Origin: Pseudomonadota bacterium
Lineage (GTDB): Bacteria > Pseudomonadota > Alphaproteobacteria > Micavibrionales > UBA2020
Length of the DNA stretch: 64,000 nucleotides
Assembly (NCBI GenBank): GCA_021845905.1
Contig: JAJZVA010000009.1
Location: 1 to 64,000, forward strand
Direction: 5' to 3'
Position numbers and translations under genes: made by a program. A model generated the notes under the pieces. It was given only the letters and a program-made list of their open reading frames with translations, ran no database searches and was not told where the DNA came from. Positions 25,850-34,805 of the stretch are shown piece after piece (the stretch's first letter is position 1; every line of letters starts with the position of its first letter).

Positions 25850-27667
25850 ATGGATTCAGATCGTTCCCCATCCCAGCAACCTTGGGAAAAATCCTATCCC
25901 CAAGGCGTAAACTGGAATGCAGACATTCCTGTCACCACCCTGCCCGCGCTCTTTGACGAAGCCGTTGAAAAATACGCCGCGCGCCCCTGCCTCAACTTCA
26001 TGGGAAAAAAGTTTTCTTATAAGGAGGTTGGCAAAATGGTCAATAGTTTTGCCAAAGGCCTGCAGGATCATGGCATCGGCAAAGGCGCAAAAGTCGGGCT
26101 TTGCCTGCCAAATTCTCCATTTTATGTGATCGCCTATTATGCCGCGCTAAAAATCGGCGCAACAGTGGTGAACTTCAACCCACTCTATGCCGAAAAAGAA
26201 ATGGAACATCAGATCCGCGACAGTGATGCGGAAGTCATGATCACGCTGGATTTCGAACAGATTTTTCCAAAAGCCGAGCGCATGCTCGGACAGGCCAGCC
26301 TGAAAAAAATCATCTCCTGCGACATGACAGACTATCTGTCTGCAAAAGAATCCTTCAGTTGCAAAACCTTCAACAGGCTGTCGGGCATCGCGCATGCGCG
26401 GCCGCTCAGGGTCATTTTCGGCGGCTACGCCGGTAGAAAGGTCGATGCGCTTGCCAAAAAGCTGGGTGTTCCCGCTGTCGTAAAGGTCAAAAAAGACGCA
26501 AATCATCTTCACTTCAAGGATCTCCTGCGCACGAAAGGTGTGCCCGCACCGGTCGAAGTTCTCCCCGAGGATATGGCAGTTTTGCAATATACCGGCGGAA
26601 CCACCGGCGTACCGAAGGCCGCGATGCTTTCGCAAAAAAACATTTCCTCAAACGTCCAGCAGGCAACCATGTGGTTCCTTGCCGGTAAAGAACGCCCGAA
26701 GCAGGATAAAATCCTCGCTGTCCTGCCGTTCTTCCATGTTTTCAGCATGACCGCGCAGATGAACCTAAGCCTCCATATCGGTGCGGAACTCATCATGATG
26801 CCGAAGTTCGGCCTCACCGACTTCCTGAATACCGTAACAACACAAAAACCGACCATCTTCGCCGGGGTTCCGGATCTCTATAAAAAGATCATCGAGGCGC
26901 CCGACCTCGGCAAATACGACCTTTCATCTCTCGACATTTGCATTTCCGGCGCGGCCCCATTGCCGGATGAAGTCAGGATGGGCTTCAAAAAAGCTACGGG
27001 CATCGACCTTCTTGAAGGATATGGCTCTTCTGAATGCTCCGCTGCCGCCATTGTCAATCCTGTCAATGGCGTCAAAAAGCCCAAATCGATCGGCATGCCG
27101 CTCCCCGGGACGGAAATAAAAATCATTCCTCTGGAAGACTACAAGGACGCAGGAAAAGTTATCGGCGAGATCTGCCTGCGCGGTCCGCAAGTCATGCAGG
27201 GCTACTGGAAACAGCCCAAAGAGACCGCCGACGTGATGGAGAAAGACGGTTTCATGCGTACCGGAGACATCGGCTATGTTGATGCTGACGGCTATGTGTT
27301 CATCATCGGGCGCAGCAAGGACATGATCATCCTCAATGGCCTCAAGATATTTCCGCTGAAGGTAGAAAACGCCATCCTCAAAAACGAAGCGGTCAAGGAC
27401 GTCAGCGTCATCGGCGTGAAAAACGCCAAAGTCGGTGAAGTTCCCAAAGCCTTTGTCGTCCTCAAGAAAGGGTGTACATTACCAGACGGCGAGCTTCAAA
27501 AATTCCTCAAAGACTATCTGGCCGACTATGAGATACCGCGCCTCATCGAGCATCGCGATTCACTGCCTCTCACCGCAATCGGCAAACCCGACAAAAAAGC
27601 GCTGAAAAAAGAGGAAGAGGAAAAAACCGTGCGCAACACAGCAGCAAAGCAACAGCATAAACCCTGA
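25850..27667 (+). CDS. Long-chain acyl-CoA synthetase (FadD-like)
   Basis: Activates fatty acids to acyl-CoA via acyl-AMP, feeding beta-oxidation. 605 residues of the ANL superfamily: P-loop-like motif LQYTGGTTGVPKAAMLS (about 246-262), LPFFHVFSMT, the YGSSECSAAA motif that contacts AMP, and the hinge region with TGDIGYVDADGYVFIIGRSKDMIILNGLKIFP; C-terminal catalytic Lys in LTAIGKPDKKALKKEE. An insert of about 70 residues (roughly 150-225) between N-terminal subdomains is typical of alphaproteobacterial FadD. RBS AGGAAAGGA (25831-25839). The acyl-CoA dehydrogenase follows after ten bases in the same transcript. Confidence 0.93.
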   Translation: MDSDRSPSQQPWEKSYPQGVNWNADIPVTTLPALFDEAVEKYAARPCLNFMGKKFSYKEVGKMVNSFAKGLQDHGIGKGAKVGLCLPNSPFYVIAYYAALKIGATVVNFNPLYAEKEMEHQIRDSDAEVMITLDFEQIFPKAERMLGQASLKKIISCDMTDYLSAKESFSCKTFNRLSGIAHARPLRVIFGGYAGRKVDALAKKLGVPAVVKVKKDANHLHFKDLLRTKGVPAPVEVLPEDMAVLQYTGGTTGVPKAAMLSQKNISSNVQQATMWFLAGKERPKQDKILAVLPFFHVFSMTAQMNLSLHIGAELIMMPKFGLTDFLNTVTTQKPTIFAGVPDLYKKIIEAPDLGKYDLSSLDICISGAAPLPDEVRMGFKKATGIDLLEGYGSSECSAAAIVNPVNGVKKPKSIGMPLPGTEIKIIPLEDYKDAGKVIGEICLRGPQVMQGYWKQPKETADVMEKDGFMRTGDIGYVDADGYVFIIGRSKDMIILNGLKIFPLKVENAILKNEAVKDVSVIGVKNAKVGEVPKAFVVLKKGCTLPDGELQKFLKDYLADYEIPRLIEHRDSLPLTAIGKPDKKALKKEEEEKTVRNTAAKQQHKP

Positions 27668-27677
27668 AAGAGAAAAA

Positions 27678-29543
27678 ATGACTCTTCATCAAAAAATCCG
27701 ATCTGTTCTCGATGGCGATTTCGCGAATATACGTGAAGAAGCGCGCGCATTTTTTTCACATCCCGATTTTCTGCCGGTTTCTCCCGACATCACAAAAGAG
27801 CAATATCGCGCCATTACCCTGGCACGGCTTAAAAAACTGACCGATGCGGGATATCCCAAACTTCCTTACGAAGCGCAATACGGCGGCGCGGAAAAACCCA
27901 AAACATACATGAATTTTGTGGAAATCCTTGCCCATCAGGATATGAGTCTTTTCGTGAAGCAGGGTGTCAATTTCGGGCTGTTCGGCCTCGGAATGACCGC
28001 GCTCGGCACCGCTAAACATCATGAGAAATACCTCAGCGGCATCATGAGCGGAAACCTGCTCGGCGGCTTCGGCATGACGGAGCTCGGCGGCGGATCGGAT
28101 GTGCAGAATGTCGGCACGGAAGCGGTATACGATCATCTCTCGCGCAGCTTCGTCATCAACACTCCCACGGATGCGGCGCGCAAAGCCTATATCGGCAACG
28201 CCGCGAAGGATGGCGAGATGATGATCGTTTTCGCGCAACTGAAAATGGAAAAAAATGCCGAAAGCCAGGGTGTGCACGCTTTTCTCGTGCCCGTTCGCGA
28301 CAAACAAGGGCAAATCGCGCCCGGCGTTACGATAGAGGACTGCGGCCATAAAATCGGCCTCAATGGCGTCGATAACGGATATCTTTCTTTCTCACAGGTG
28401 CGCGTACCATATGACGCAATGCTTGATCGCTTTGCTTCCATTGATACGGAAGGAAACTATAAAAGCGACATAGAAAAAAAATCAGCCCGGTTCTTCAAAA
28501 TGATCAACACGCTGGTAACCGGGCGCGTGGCCGCTTCCGTCGCGGCCTTGAGTTGCGCGAAAAACGCCCTCGCAACCGCTGTGGAATTCGCCGACAAACG
28601 CGTCGTCTTCGGCACGCCTCTCCTTGACAAACAATCCGCACAATCCCGGCTGTTGCCGCGGCTTGCGGATGCCTATGCAATGCACTTCGCGACGCGCCTG
28701 CTGATAGACAAGCACGCGGACAATGCGCCGGATCTTGAAACGCTTGCAGCAGCGCTGAAATCCGTCTCGTCGGACAAAGCGCTCGACGCCATCGACGAAG
28801 CACGGTGCATTGAAGGCGGCGCGGGATACATGGCCGACACATCCCGTTACGGCGCGCTCCGCAACGACATCGACATCTTCCGCACCTTCGAGGGCGACAA
28901 CACCGTTCTGCGCCTTCTGGTCGCCCGCAACCGCCTGACTGAAAGGGCAAAGGAATTCGAAGGCGCGTCCGCGTTCCGAAAAGCCTTCAAAGCAGCGACA
29001 CTCACGTTGCATCAAAAAACTTCCACGTTCGACCTTTCCAAAGGCAGCGCGCGCAATATCCTTGATCCCTCCTTCCAACTTGATATGTTCGCCAAGCGCG
29101 AAAGCGCCATGCTTTATGAACTGGGCAACAAAATCCGTAAAAACATAAAAAAAGCCGGCGGCTTCAGGCAGTCAGCCGATCTCTGCCAGGATGACATGCT
29201 GGCCTATGCCGACGCCTACGCGGAAAAAGCCATGCTTGAGGAATTTGTGAAAGCGGTCGAAGCGCAAAAGGACCCGGAAGTAAAACAAGTCCTAAAAGAC
29301 CTCTGCGACCTCTTCGCCGTTAACGCCATGAACAAACATGCGGCATGGTACCTGGAAAGCGATTATATGAAGCCTGCAAAAACAAAAGCGCTGAAGGAAA
29401 CGGCGCAAACACTCGCTGAGAAACTTCGTCCCCAGGCATGCGATCTCGTCAGGGCTTTCGCCGTACCGAAAGCGTGGCTCGCGGCACCAGGGAGAAAACA
29501 GTCTCCGCAAACCCGTGCCAGTGGCCAGAGAAACAAACCATAA
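27678..29543 (+). CDS. Acyl-CoA dehydrogenase family protein
   Basis: FAD enzyme for the first oxidation of beta-oxidation. 621 residues, longer than the short-chain enzymes, with the C-terminal extension seen in long-chain alphaproteobacterial forms. FAD/substrate motif GGFGMTELGGGSDVQNVGTEA (about 122-142) and the C-terminal segment GGAGYMADTSRYGALRNDIDIFRTFEGDNTVL, where the Glu of FEGDN is the presumed catalytic base. The FEGDN wording is closer to acyl-CoA oxidases than to the YEGTN of typical dehydrogenases, so an oxidase-like activity is possible. Co-transcribed with the ligase gene upstream. The remaining beta-oxidation genes lie at 38.3-42 kb. Confidence 0.88.
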   Translation: MTLHQKIRSVLDGDFANIREEARAFFSHPDFLPVSPDITKEQYRAITLARLKKLTDAGYPKLPYEAQYGGAEKPKTYMNFVEILAHQDMSLFVKQGVNFGLFGLGMTALGTAKHHEKYLSGIMSGNLLGGFGMTELGGGSDVQNVGTEAVYDHLSRSFVINTPTDAARKAYIGNAAKDGEMMIVFAQLKMEKNAESQGVHAFLVPVRDKQGQIAPGVTIEDCGHKIGLNGVDNGYLSFSQVRVPYDAMLDRFASIDTEGNYKSDIEKKSARFFKMINTLVTGRVAASVAALSCAKNALATAVEFADKRVVFGTPLLDKQSAQSRLLPRLADAYAMHFATRLLIDKHADNAPDLETLAAALKSVSSDKALDAIDEARCIEGGAGYMADTSRYGALRNDIDIFRTFEGDNTVLRLLVARNRLTERAKEFEGASAFRKAFKAATLTLHQKTSTFDLSKGSARNILDPSFQLDMFAKRESAMLYELGNKIRKNIKKAGGFRQSADLCQDDMLAYADAYAEKAMLEEFVKAVEAQKDPEVKQVLKDLCDLFAVNAMNKHAAWYLESDYMKPAKTKALKETAQTLAEKLRPQACDLVRAFAVPKAWLAAPGRKQSPQTRASGQRNKP

Positions 29544-29579
29544 CCTTCCCGATGACGAGACGCAAAGAGATTCCAGAGA

Positions 29580-30383
29580 CTAACTTGCGGCAATGCTGTC
29601 GCTGAGAGAAACGCGCGTTCTTTCATATGCACGCTCCATATCAGGAAGTTCTTCGGCTAAGAAAATGCTACAATCCTCGTTCTTTTTGCTGAGTACGCTA
29701 CTACGGCGCATTATTTTCTCTGCGATGCGCGCCATCTGCAACGCGCCGACCTGCCGCGATGAAAATGTCAGCGCATAAGCATGCAATACAGCCTCCTCTG
29801 CCGGCGCTTTGTTTTGCGCAAGATGCTTGAGATTCTCGATATGCTGTTTCGCGTCTGAAAGAAAAACCTCTATGAGGGCACGGAACTTTCGCCCAACCAA
29901 TTCTTTCGTCTTCGTCACGGCGACAGGGTTAACCACTTCCCCTCCGCCATCATCATTGTGCGGAGCAACGATTGAAAGGGGAAGCCACTGGCAAATCATG
30001 CGTTGAAGTCTAGGCTTCCACTTCGGCAACCAAAGAGATTTGGCGATATAGCCGTCCATCCCCGCCTCAAAACATTTTTCAGGGTCCCCCCACTGCTGGT
30101 TGGCCGTCAGCGCGATGACGGGAATGTCGCCTATCCGCCCGTCAGCCCGCATATCAGCAATTTTTTTTGCCGCTTCGTAACCATTCATCACCGGCATATT
30201 GCAATCGAGAAGGATCATGTCGAAATGCGCCGTTTGCAGGAGGTCGAGCACGCTCGCGCCGTTTGAAACGACGGTAGCGTCAAACCCCATTCCCTGAAGC
30301 AGACTTTCAACATAACATTGATGGGTGCGGTCATCTTCCGCCACAAGGATATGCGCTCGCTTTTTCTGAGATTTTTGTTTCAT
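29580..30383 (-). CDS. Response regulator with degenerate HPt-like C-terminal domain
   Basis: 267 residues from the ATG at 30383 (AAGAGGA RBS; the frame is open further up but overlaps the HPt gene). Residues 10-128 are a receiver with acidic pair Glu16-Asp17-Asp18, phospho-acceptor Asp60 (ILLDCNMPVMNGYE), Thr93 and Lys115. Residues about 160-262 look like an HPt domain ending in FSSRQVGALQMARIAEKI, but where HPt proteins have His in HTLKSSSRQVGA this one has Tyr203 (HAYALTFSSRQVGA); a His two residues earlier is out of register. So the domain probably cannot accept phosphate and may act as a docking or inhibitory module. It lies 10 bases behind the HPt gene and next to the hybrid kinase. Confidence 0.85.
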   Translation of the reverse strand: MKQKSQKKRAHILVAEDDRTHQCYVESLLQGMGFDATVVSNGASVLDLLQTAHFDMILLDCNMPVMNGYEAAKKIADMRADGRIGDIPVIALTANQQWGDPEKCFEAGMDGYIAKSLWLPKWKPRLQRMICQWLPLSIVAPHNDDGGGEVVNPVAVTKTKELVGRKFRALIEVFLSDAKQHIENLKHLAQNKAPAEEAVLHAYALTFSSRQVGALQMARIAEKIMRRSSVLSKKNEDCSIFLAEELPDMERAYERTRVSLSDSIAAS

Positions 30384-30393
30384 TTTATTCCTC

Positions 30394-30741
30394 TTACTTG
30401 AAAGCTGCTTTTGTTGCCGCGAAGGTTTCCTCAAGGCGCGTGACAAGCGGGGCGAAAAATTCCCTGTCGCAACAGCCGTTTTCGACCTGTGCGCGCGCAG
30501 CCTCTTCAATTTCTTGTGCGATATCCGACATGCGCACGGCTCCAATCTGAAGACTGGAAGATTTGATGGTATGCGCCGTTGATACGATCTCTTCAGTTTT
30601 TTTCTCCGCCATTCCCGTGCGCATCCGCATCAGATAGGCATCGGTATCTTCCAAAAAATACTGCAACATCGTCGGGAATTTTCCCTTCATGATTTGCTTG
30701 GCGGCAGAAACGCTCTCTTCATCGAGAATCGGCTTGTTCAT
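30394..30741 (-). CDS. HPt phosphotransfer protein
   Basis: 115-residue histidine phosphotransfer domain protein. The phospho-accepting His57 lies in VSTAHTIKSSSLQIGAVRM, a textbook HPt motif, followed by the expected helix (AQEIEEAAR). Start at 30741 because AGGGG sits six bases before; an upstream frame extension has no better signal. It is transcribed together with the receiver protein (29580) and divergently from the large hybrid kinase (30998), so the natural reading is a His-Asp-His-Asp relay: kinase receivers to this HPt to a receiver. Confidence 0.92.
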   Translation of the reverse strand: MNKPILDEESVSAAKQIMKGKFPTMLQYFLEDTDAYLMRMRTGMAEKKTEEIVSTAHTIKSSSLQIGAVRMSDIAQEIEEAARAQVENGCCDREFFAPLVTRLEETFAATKAAFK

Positions 30742-30997
30742 CAAAATCCCCTTTTTAAGACAGATAACAACCATTTCAGTTTACATCCATAGGTTGAAAA
30801 AATAATTAACGTAAATGCCAGTGTTTCTCCGGCCGCATACAGGAAACATGTTTTTAAAATGCAAAACCAATATTATAAATAAGATAAATATAACTATACA
30901 TACAATGGCAATCCAATTTTTTGATGCGTTTTTTTATACATCGCAGTCGCCTTGCGTCATCATCTCTGCTAGCTTATAAAACAACCGGAGGTTGATT

Positions 30998-33900
30998 TTG
31001 GCCAAAAAGAGCAAACCGCAAAACACCAAAAAACCTGGCGGCACGCGTGCACAAAAGCTCGATAAAGACACGCGGGTCGTTGCTACGCTCATGCTGGCCG
31101 CAATCGACAAATCCTATGCCCTCGTGCAATTCGACATTAACGGCATCATTTTGCATGCCAACCGAAAATTTCTCGTCATGATGGGATACACCTTGCGGGA
31201 AATCGTCGGAAAGCACCACAGAATCTTCATCGAAGATATCCATCATAACAGCATGGCCTATAAGGCATTCTGGGACAATTTGCGCTGCGGCGAATACCAG
31301 GCGGGAGAATACAAACGTCTCGGAAAAAACAAACGCGAGATCTGGATACACGGCTCATATATCCCCGTTCTTGATGAAGATGGAAATCCAGAGCGGGTCA
31401 TTAAAGTTGCAACAGATGTCACGCAACAAAAGCTCGTTGCGGCAGATTTTTCCGGCCAGATACAGGCCATCAACAAATCCCAGGCCGTTATCGAATTTGA
31501 CATGAACGGCATTATTATGACGGCAAACCCCAATTTTCTCAGCATCATGGGGTATTCTCTTTCTGAAATAGAAGGCAAACATCACAGCATCTTCGTCGAA
31601 CCAGCCTATCGCGACAGCATGGAGTACAGGACTTTTTGGGAAAGCCTGCGGGCGGGGAAATATCAGTCTTCCGAATATCGTCGCATCGGAAAAAACGGCC
31701 ACGAAGTCTGGATTCAGGGAACGTATAACCCGATCCTTGACCTGAATGGAAAGCCATTCAAAGTCGTTAAATTCGCATCAGACGTCACTGATAGAAAAAA
31801 CCCCCGTATCCAGGCGGTTCTCGATACCGTTGTCGACGGCATCATCACCATCAATCAACGCGGCACGATATCCGGATTCAACCCTTCAGCGGAACGAATC
31901 TTCGGATATCAGGCCAAGGAAGTTGTCGGGCAAAACATCAACATGCTGATGCCAGAGCCTTACCATTCGGAACATGACGGCTATCTCTCCAATTTTATCA
32001 AGACTGGCAAGGCCAAGATCATCGGGATAGGTCGCGAGGTAACAGCGCGGCGCAAGGACGGCACTATTTTTCCCATCGAACTCGGCGTCAGCGCCTTTAC
32101 GGTAGGCAACGAACGCATGTTCGTCGGTAGCGTGCGCGATATTTCAGAGCGCAAAGCCGCAGAACAGGCGATTAAGGACAATGAAGCAAAACTTATGGCC
32201 ATCGTCAACAACACCGTCGACGGCCTGATCACCATCGACGAACGAGGCAATGTCGAAAACTTCAACGTCGCATGCGAGAAAATTTTCGGCTACGAGGCAG
32301 GCGAAGTCGTCGGTAAGAACGTCAAAATGCTGATGCCGGAACCATATCACTCCGGTCACGACGGTTACCTCACCCATTACAAAGATACTGGAGAAAAAAA
32401 AGTCATCGGCATCGGGCGTGAGGTGCAAGGCCGCCGCAAGGACGGCAGCGTTTTCCCCATCGACCTCTCGGTCAGCGAGGTCAATATAGGCGGGCGAAAA
32501 ACCTTTAGCGGCATAGTCCGCGACATTTCAGAACGCAAAGCCGCAGAAATCAAGCTTGCAGAATATACCCAGCAACTTGAAGCGGCGCGCGTTCAGGCCG
32601 ACGGCGCCAATCAAATGAAGTCCGAATTCCTGGCTACTATGAGCCATGAGATACGCACGCCCATGAACGGCATTCTCGGCATGACGGAATTAATGATGGA
32701 AACAGGCCTGAGCAACAAACAGGCCGGATATCTTCGTACGATCATGGGCTCGACGGAAACGCTCCTCACGATCATTAATGACATTCTTGATTTCTCCAAG
32801 ATCGAGGCGGGAAAAGTCGAGCTTGAACCCCTTCCCATTGATCTTATGACGCTAGCTGAAGATGTCGCCATGCTTTTGATGCCGCGCGCCCAGGAAAAAG
32901 AGCTGGAAATGATCGTACGCATTGTTCCGGGAACACCCTGCCATCTGATCGCCGATCCGACCCGCATCCGCCAAATCATCTCCAATCTTCTCGGCAATGC
33001 CATCAAGTTCACCGAAAAAGGGCATATCCTGCTGCAGATAGAAAAAGACGAGGCTGTTACAAACAAGCCCGGCGTCGCAGGCATACGCATTTCCGTGACG
33101 GACACGGGAATCGGCATACAGGAAGACGTGCAGAAACGGCTCTTTCAAAAATTCATGCAGGCTGACGCCTCGATGACGAGAAGGTTCGGCGGAACCGGGC
33201 TCGGCCTTGCGATTTGCAGGCAACTCACCGAAATGATGGGTGGGAAAATAGGTCTTAAAAGCAAGGCAGGCGAAGGTGCGACATTTTTTTTCACACTCGC
33301 CCTGCCACTTTCCGAACACCCGCATCGCAAAAAACCAGCACCCGACGTTCTTAAGGACTTGCGCATGCTGGTCGTCGACGATGTCGAAGATAACAATACC
33401 CTTCTTAAGGAGCATCTGCAGGAAAACGGCATTATTTGCGCCACGTGCAAAAGCGGCTCGGAAGCTCTCTCCATGGCACGTAAGGCAGCCGCGGATGGAA
33501 AGCCATTCGATATGCTCATCATAGACTATTTGATGCCGGAAATGGACGGCCTTGCTCTGGCGAAACATCTTCGTTCCGACAAGCAACTAAAGGAGACAGG
33601 CCTTATCGCCATCACCTCCGCGTCTGGCCGCGTCAAGCCCGGACAATTCAGGAAGGCGGGATACTCGGCACTTCTCGGTAAGCCCTTCCGCATACACGAT
33701 GTAATTGAAGTCCTCTCCCTGATCCGTCAGGCCTATGCCGTTGGTAATCAGGGCGTATTTATCACCGAAGATAATCTGAACAGTCTTCGCGGCGCGACCG
33801 TCAACTTCCGCAATCTTTCATTCAAGGGGTTAAATATCCTGCTTGCCGAAGACAATCGCGTCAACCAGGGCTACGTCATCGAAATGCTGGAAAGCGTCGG

Positions 33901-34627
33901 ATGCAAAGTTTCCCTCGCGGTGAACGGTCGTGAAGCCGTTAAAATGTCGTCGGAAAATGATTACAATCTCATTCTCATGGACTGCGAAATGCCGGAAATG
34001 GACGGTTTTTCCGCCACACGCGCCATCCGCGCGCAGGAAAAGAAATCCGGCGCCAAACATGTCCCCATCGTCGCCCTCACGGCAAACGCGATGAAAGGCG
34101 ACTGCGAAAAATGCCAAAAAGCCGGCATGGATGACTATCTGACCAAACCCATGCGCAAAAACCAGCTGCTCCGCATCATGGCCAAAGCGCTTCCTGACAA
34201 TGCTAAAATAAACGATGAACTTCCGGCCAACATAGAACCTCTTTTTCAAGGCATGAAACTTTTGCTCGTCGAAGACAACCGAACGAACCGTCTGATGGTC
34301 GAGGAAATGCTCAACGAAATGGGTTTCAACATTACCGTCGCTGAAAATGGAAAAAAAGGTGCGGAAGCAGCTTTAGAGCAAAAATTCGACGTCATATTGA
34401 TGGACTGCCAGATGCCCGTCATGGACGGCTACGAGGCAGCACGCCAAATCCGCAAGAACGACATGGAGAAAAAATCGCCCCACGTGCCTATCATCGCCCT
34501 CACTGCCAATGCCTTGACTGGAGACAGGGAAAAATGCCTGACCTCCGGCATGGATGATTATCTTGCCAAACCTGTCCGCAAACAGGACTTGCGCGAAGTC
34601 TTTGAAAAATGGCTGAGAGAAGCTTGA
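30998..34627 (+). CDS. Soluble hybrid sensor histidine kinase: 4 PAS - HisKA - HATPase - 3 receivers
   Basis: 1,209 residues, no membrane helix, so a cytoplasmic sensor. PAS1 (about 30-140) and PAS2 (about 150-265) are of the chemoreceptor type (GKHHRIF/GKHHSIFV). PAS3 (about 272-390) and PAS4 (about 398-515) closely follow the FixL heme-PAS pattern, with His in SEHDGYL and SGHDGYL at the heme-ligand position and the IIGIGREV...RRKDG strand. HisKA: MSHEIRTPMNGILGM (His near 549). HATPase: NLLGNAIKF, DTGIGI, GTGLGL. Three receivers start near 787, 944 and 1085 with Asp in IIDYLMPEMDG, LMDCEMPEMDG and LMDCQMPVMDG. Start: TTG at 30998, six bases after GGAGG (30987-30991). Divergent from the HPt gene. 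Confidence 0.92.
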   Translation: MAKKSKPQNTKKPGGTRAQKLDKDTRVVATLMLAAIDKSYALVQFDINGIILHANRKFLVMMGYTLREIVGKHHRIFIEDIHHNSMAYKAFWDNLRCGEYQAGEYKRLGKNKREIWIHGSYIPVLDEDGNPERVIKVATDVTQQKLVAADFSGQIQAINKSQAVIEFDMNGIIMTANPNFLSIMGYSLSEIEGKHHSIFVEPAYRDSMEYRTFWESLRAGKYQSSEYRRIGKNGHEVWIQGTYNPILDLNGKPFKVVKFASDVTDRKNPRIQAVLDTVVDGIITINQRGTISGFNPSAERIFGYQAKEVVGQNINMLMPEPYHSEHDGYLSNFIKTGKAKIIGIGREVTARRKDGTIFPIELGVSAFTVGNERMFVGSVRDISERKAAEQAIKDNEAKLMAIVNNTVDGLITIDERGNVENFNVACEKIFGYEAGEVVGKNVKMLMPEPYHSGHDGYLTHYKDTGEKKVIGIGREVQGRRKDGSVFPIDLSVSEVNIGGRKTFSGIVRDISERKAAEIKLAEYTQQLEAARVQADGANQMKSEFLATMSHEIRTPMNGILGMTELMMETGLSNKQAGYLRTIMGSTETLLTIINDILDFSKIEAGKVELEPLPIDLMTLAEDVAMLLMPRAQEKELEMIVRIVPGTPCHLIADPTRIRQIISNLLGNAIKFTEKGHILLQIEKDEAVTNKPGVAGIRISVTDTGIGIQEDVQKRLFQKFMQADASMTRRFGGTGLGLAICRQLTEMMGGKIGLKSKAGEGATFFFTLALPLSEHPHRKKPAPDVLKDLRMLVVDDVEDNNTLLKEHLQENGIICATCKSGSEALSMARKAAADGKPFDMLIIDYLMPEMDGLALAKHLRSDKQLKETGLIAITSASGRVKPGQFRKAGYSALLGKPFRIHDVIEVLSLIRQAYAVGNQGVFITEDNLNSLRGATVNFRNLSFKGLNILLAEDNRVNQGYVIEMLESVGCKVSLAVNGREAVKMSSENDYNLILMDCEMPEMDGFSATRAIRAQEKKSGAKHVPIVALTANAMKGDCEKCQKAGMDDYLTKPMRKNQLLRIMAKALPDNAKINDELPANIEPLFQGMKLLLVEDNRTNRLMVEEMLNEMGFNITVAENGKKGAEAALEQKFDVILMDCQMPVMDGYEAARQIRKNDMEKKSPHVPIIALTANALTGDREKCLTSGMDDYLAKPVRKQDLREVFEKWLREA

Positions 34628-34805
34628 AAACCGGACAGGTAACTTTCTGAGCGGATTTTAGCCCGCGCCACACCTCTATAGCCCGTTGCCTCGTTACCGG
34701 CATGAGGAGGTGCGAAACATCATATTTTCATGAAAATGTCTTTTGTTTCCTTCCCTTTTCCGTCAGAAATGTGCCATATCTAGTCTGCTTTAAGGGTATG
34801 AAACA

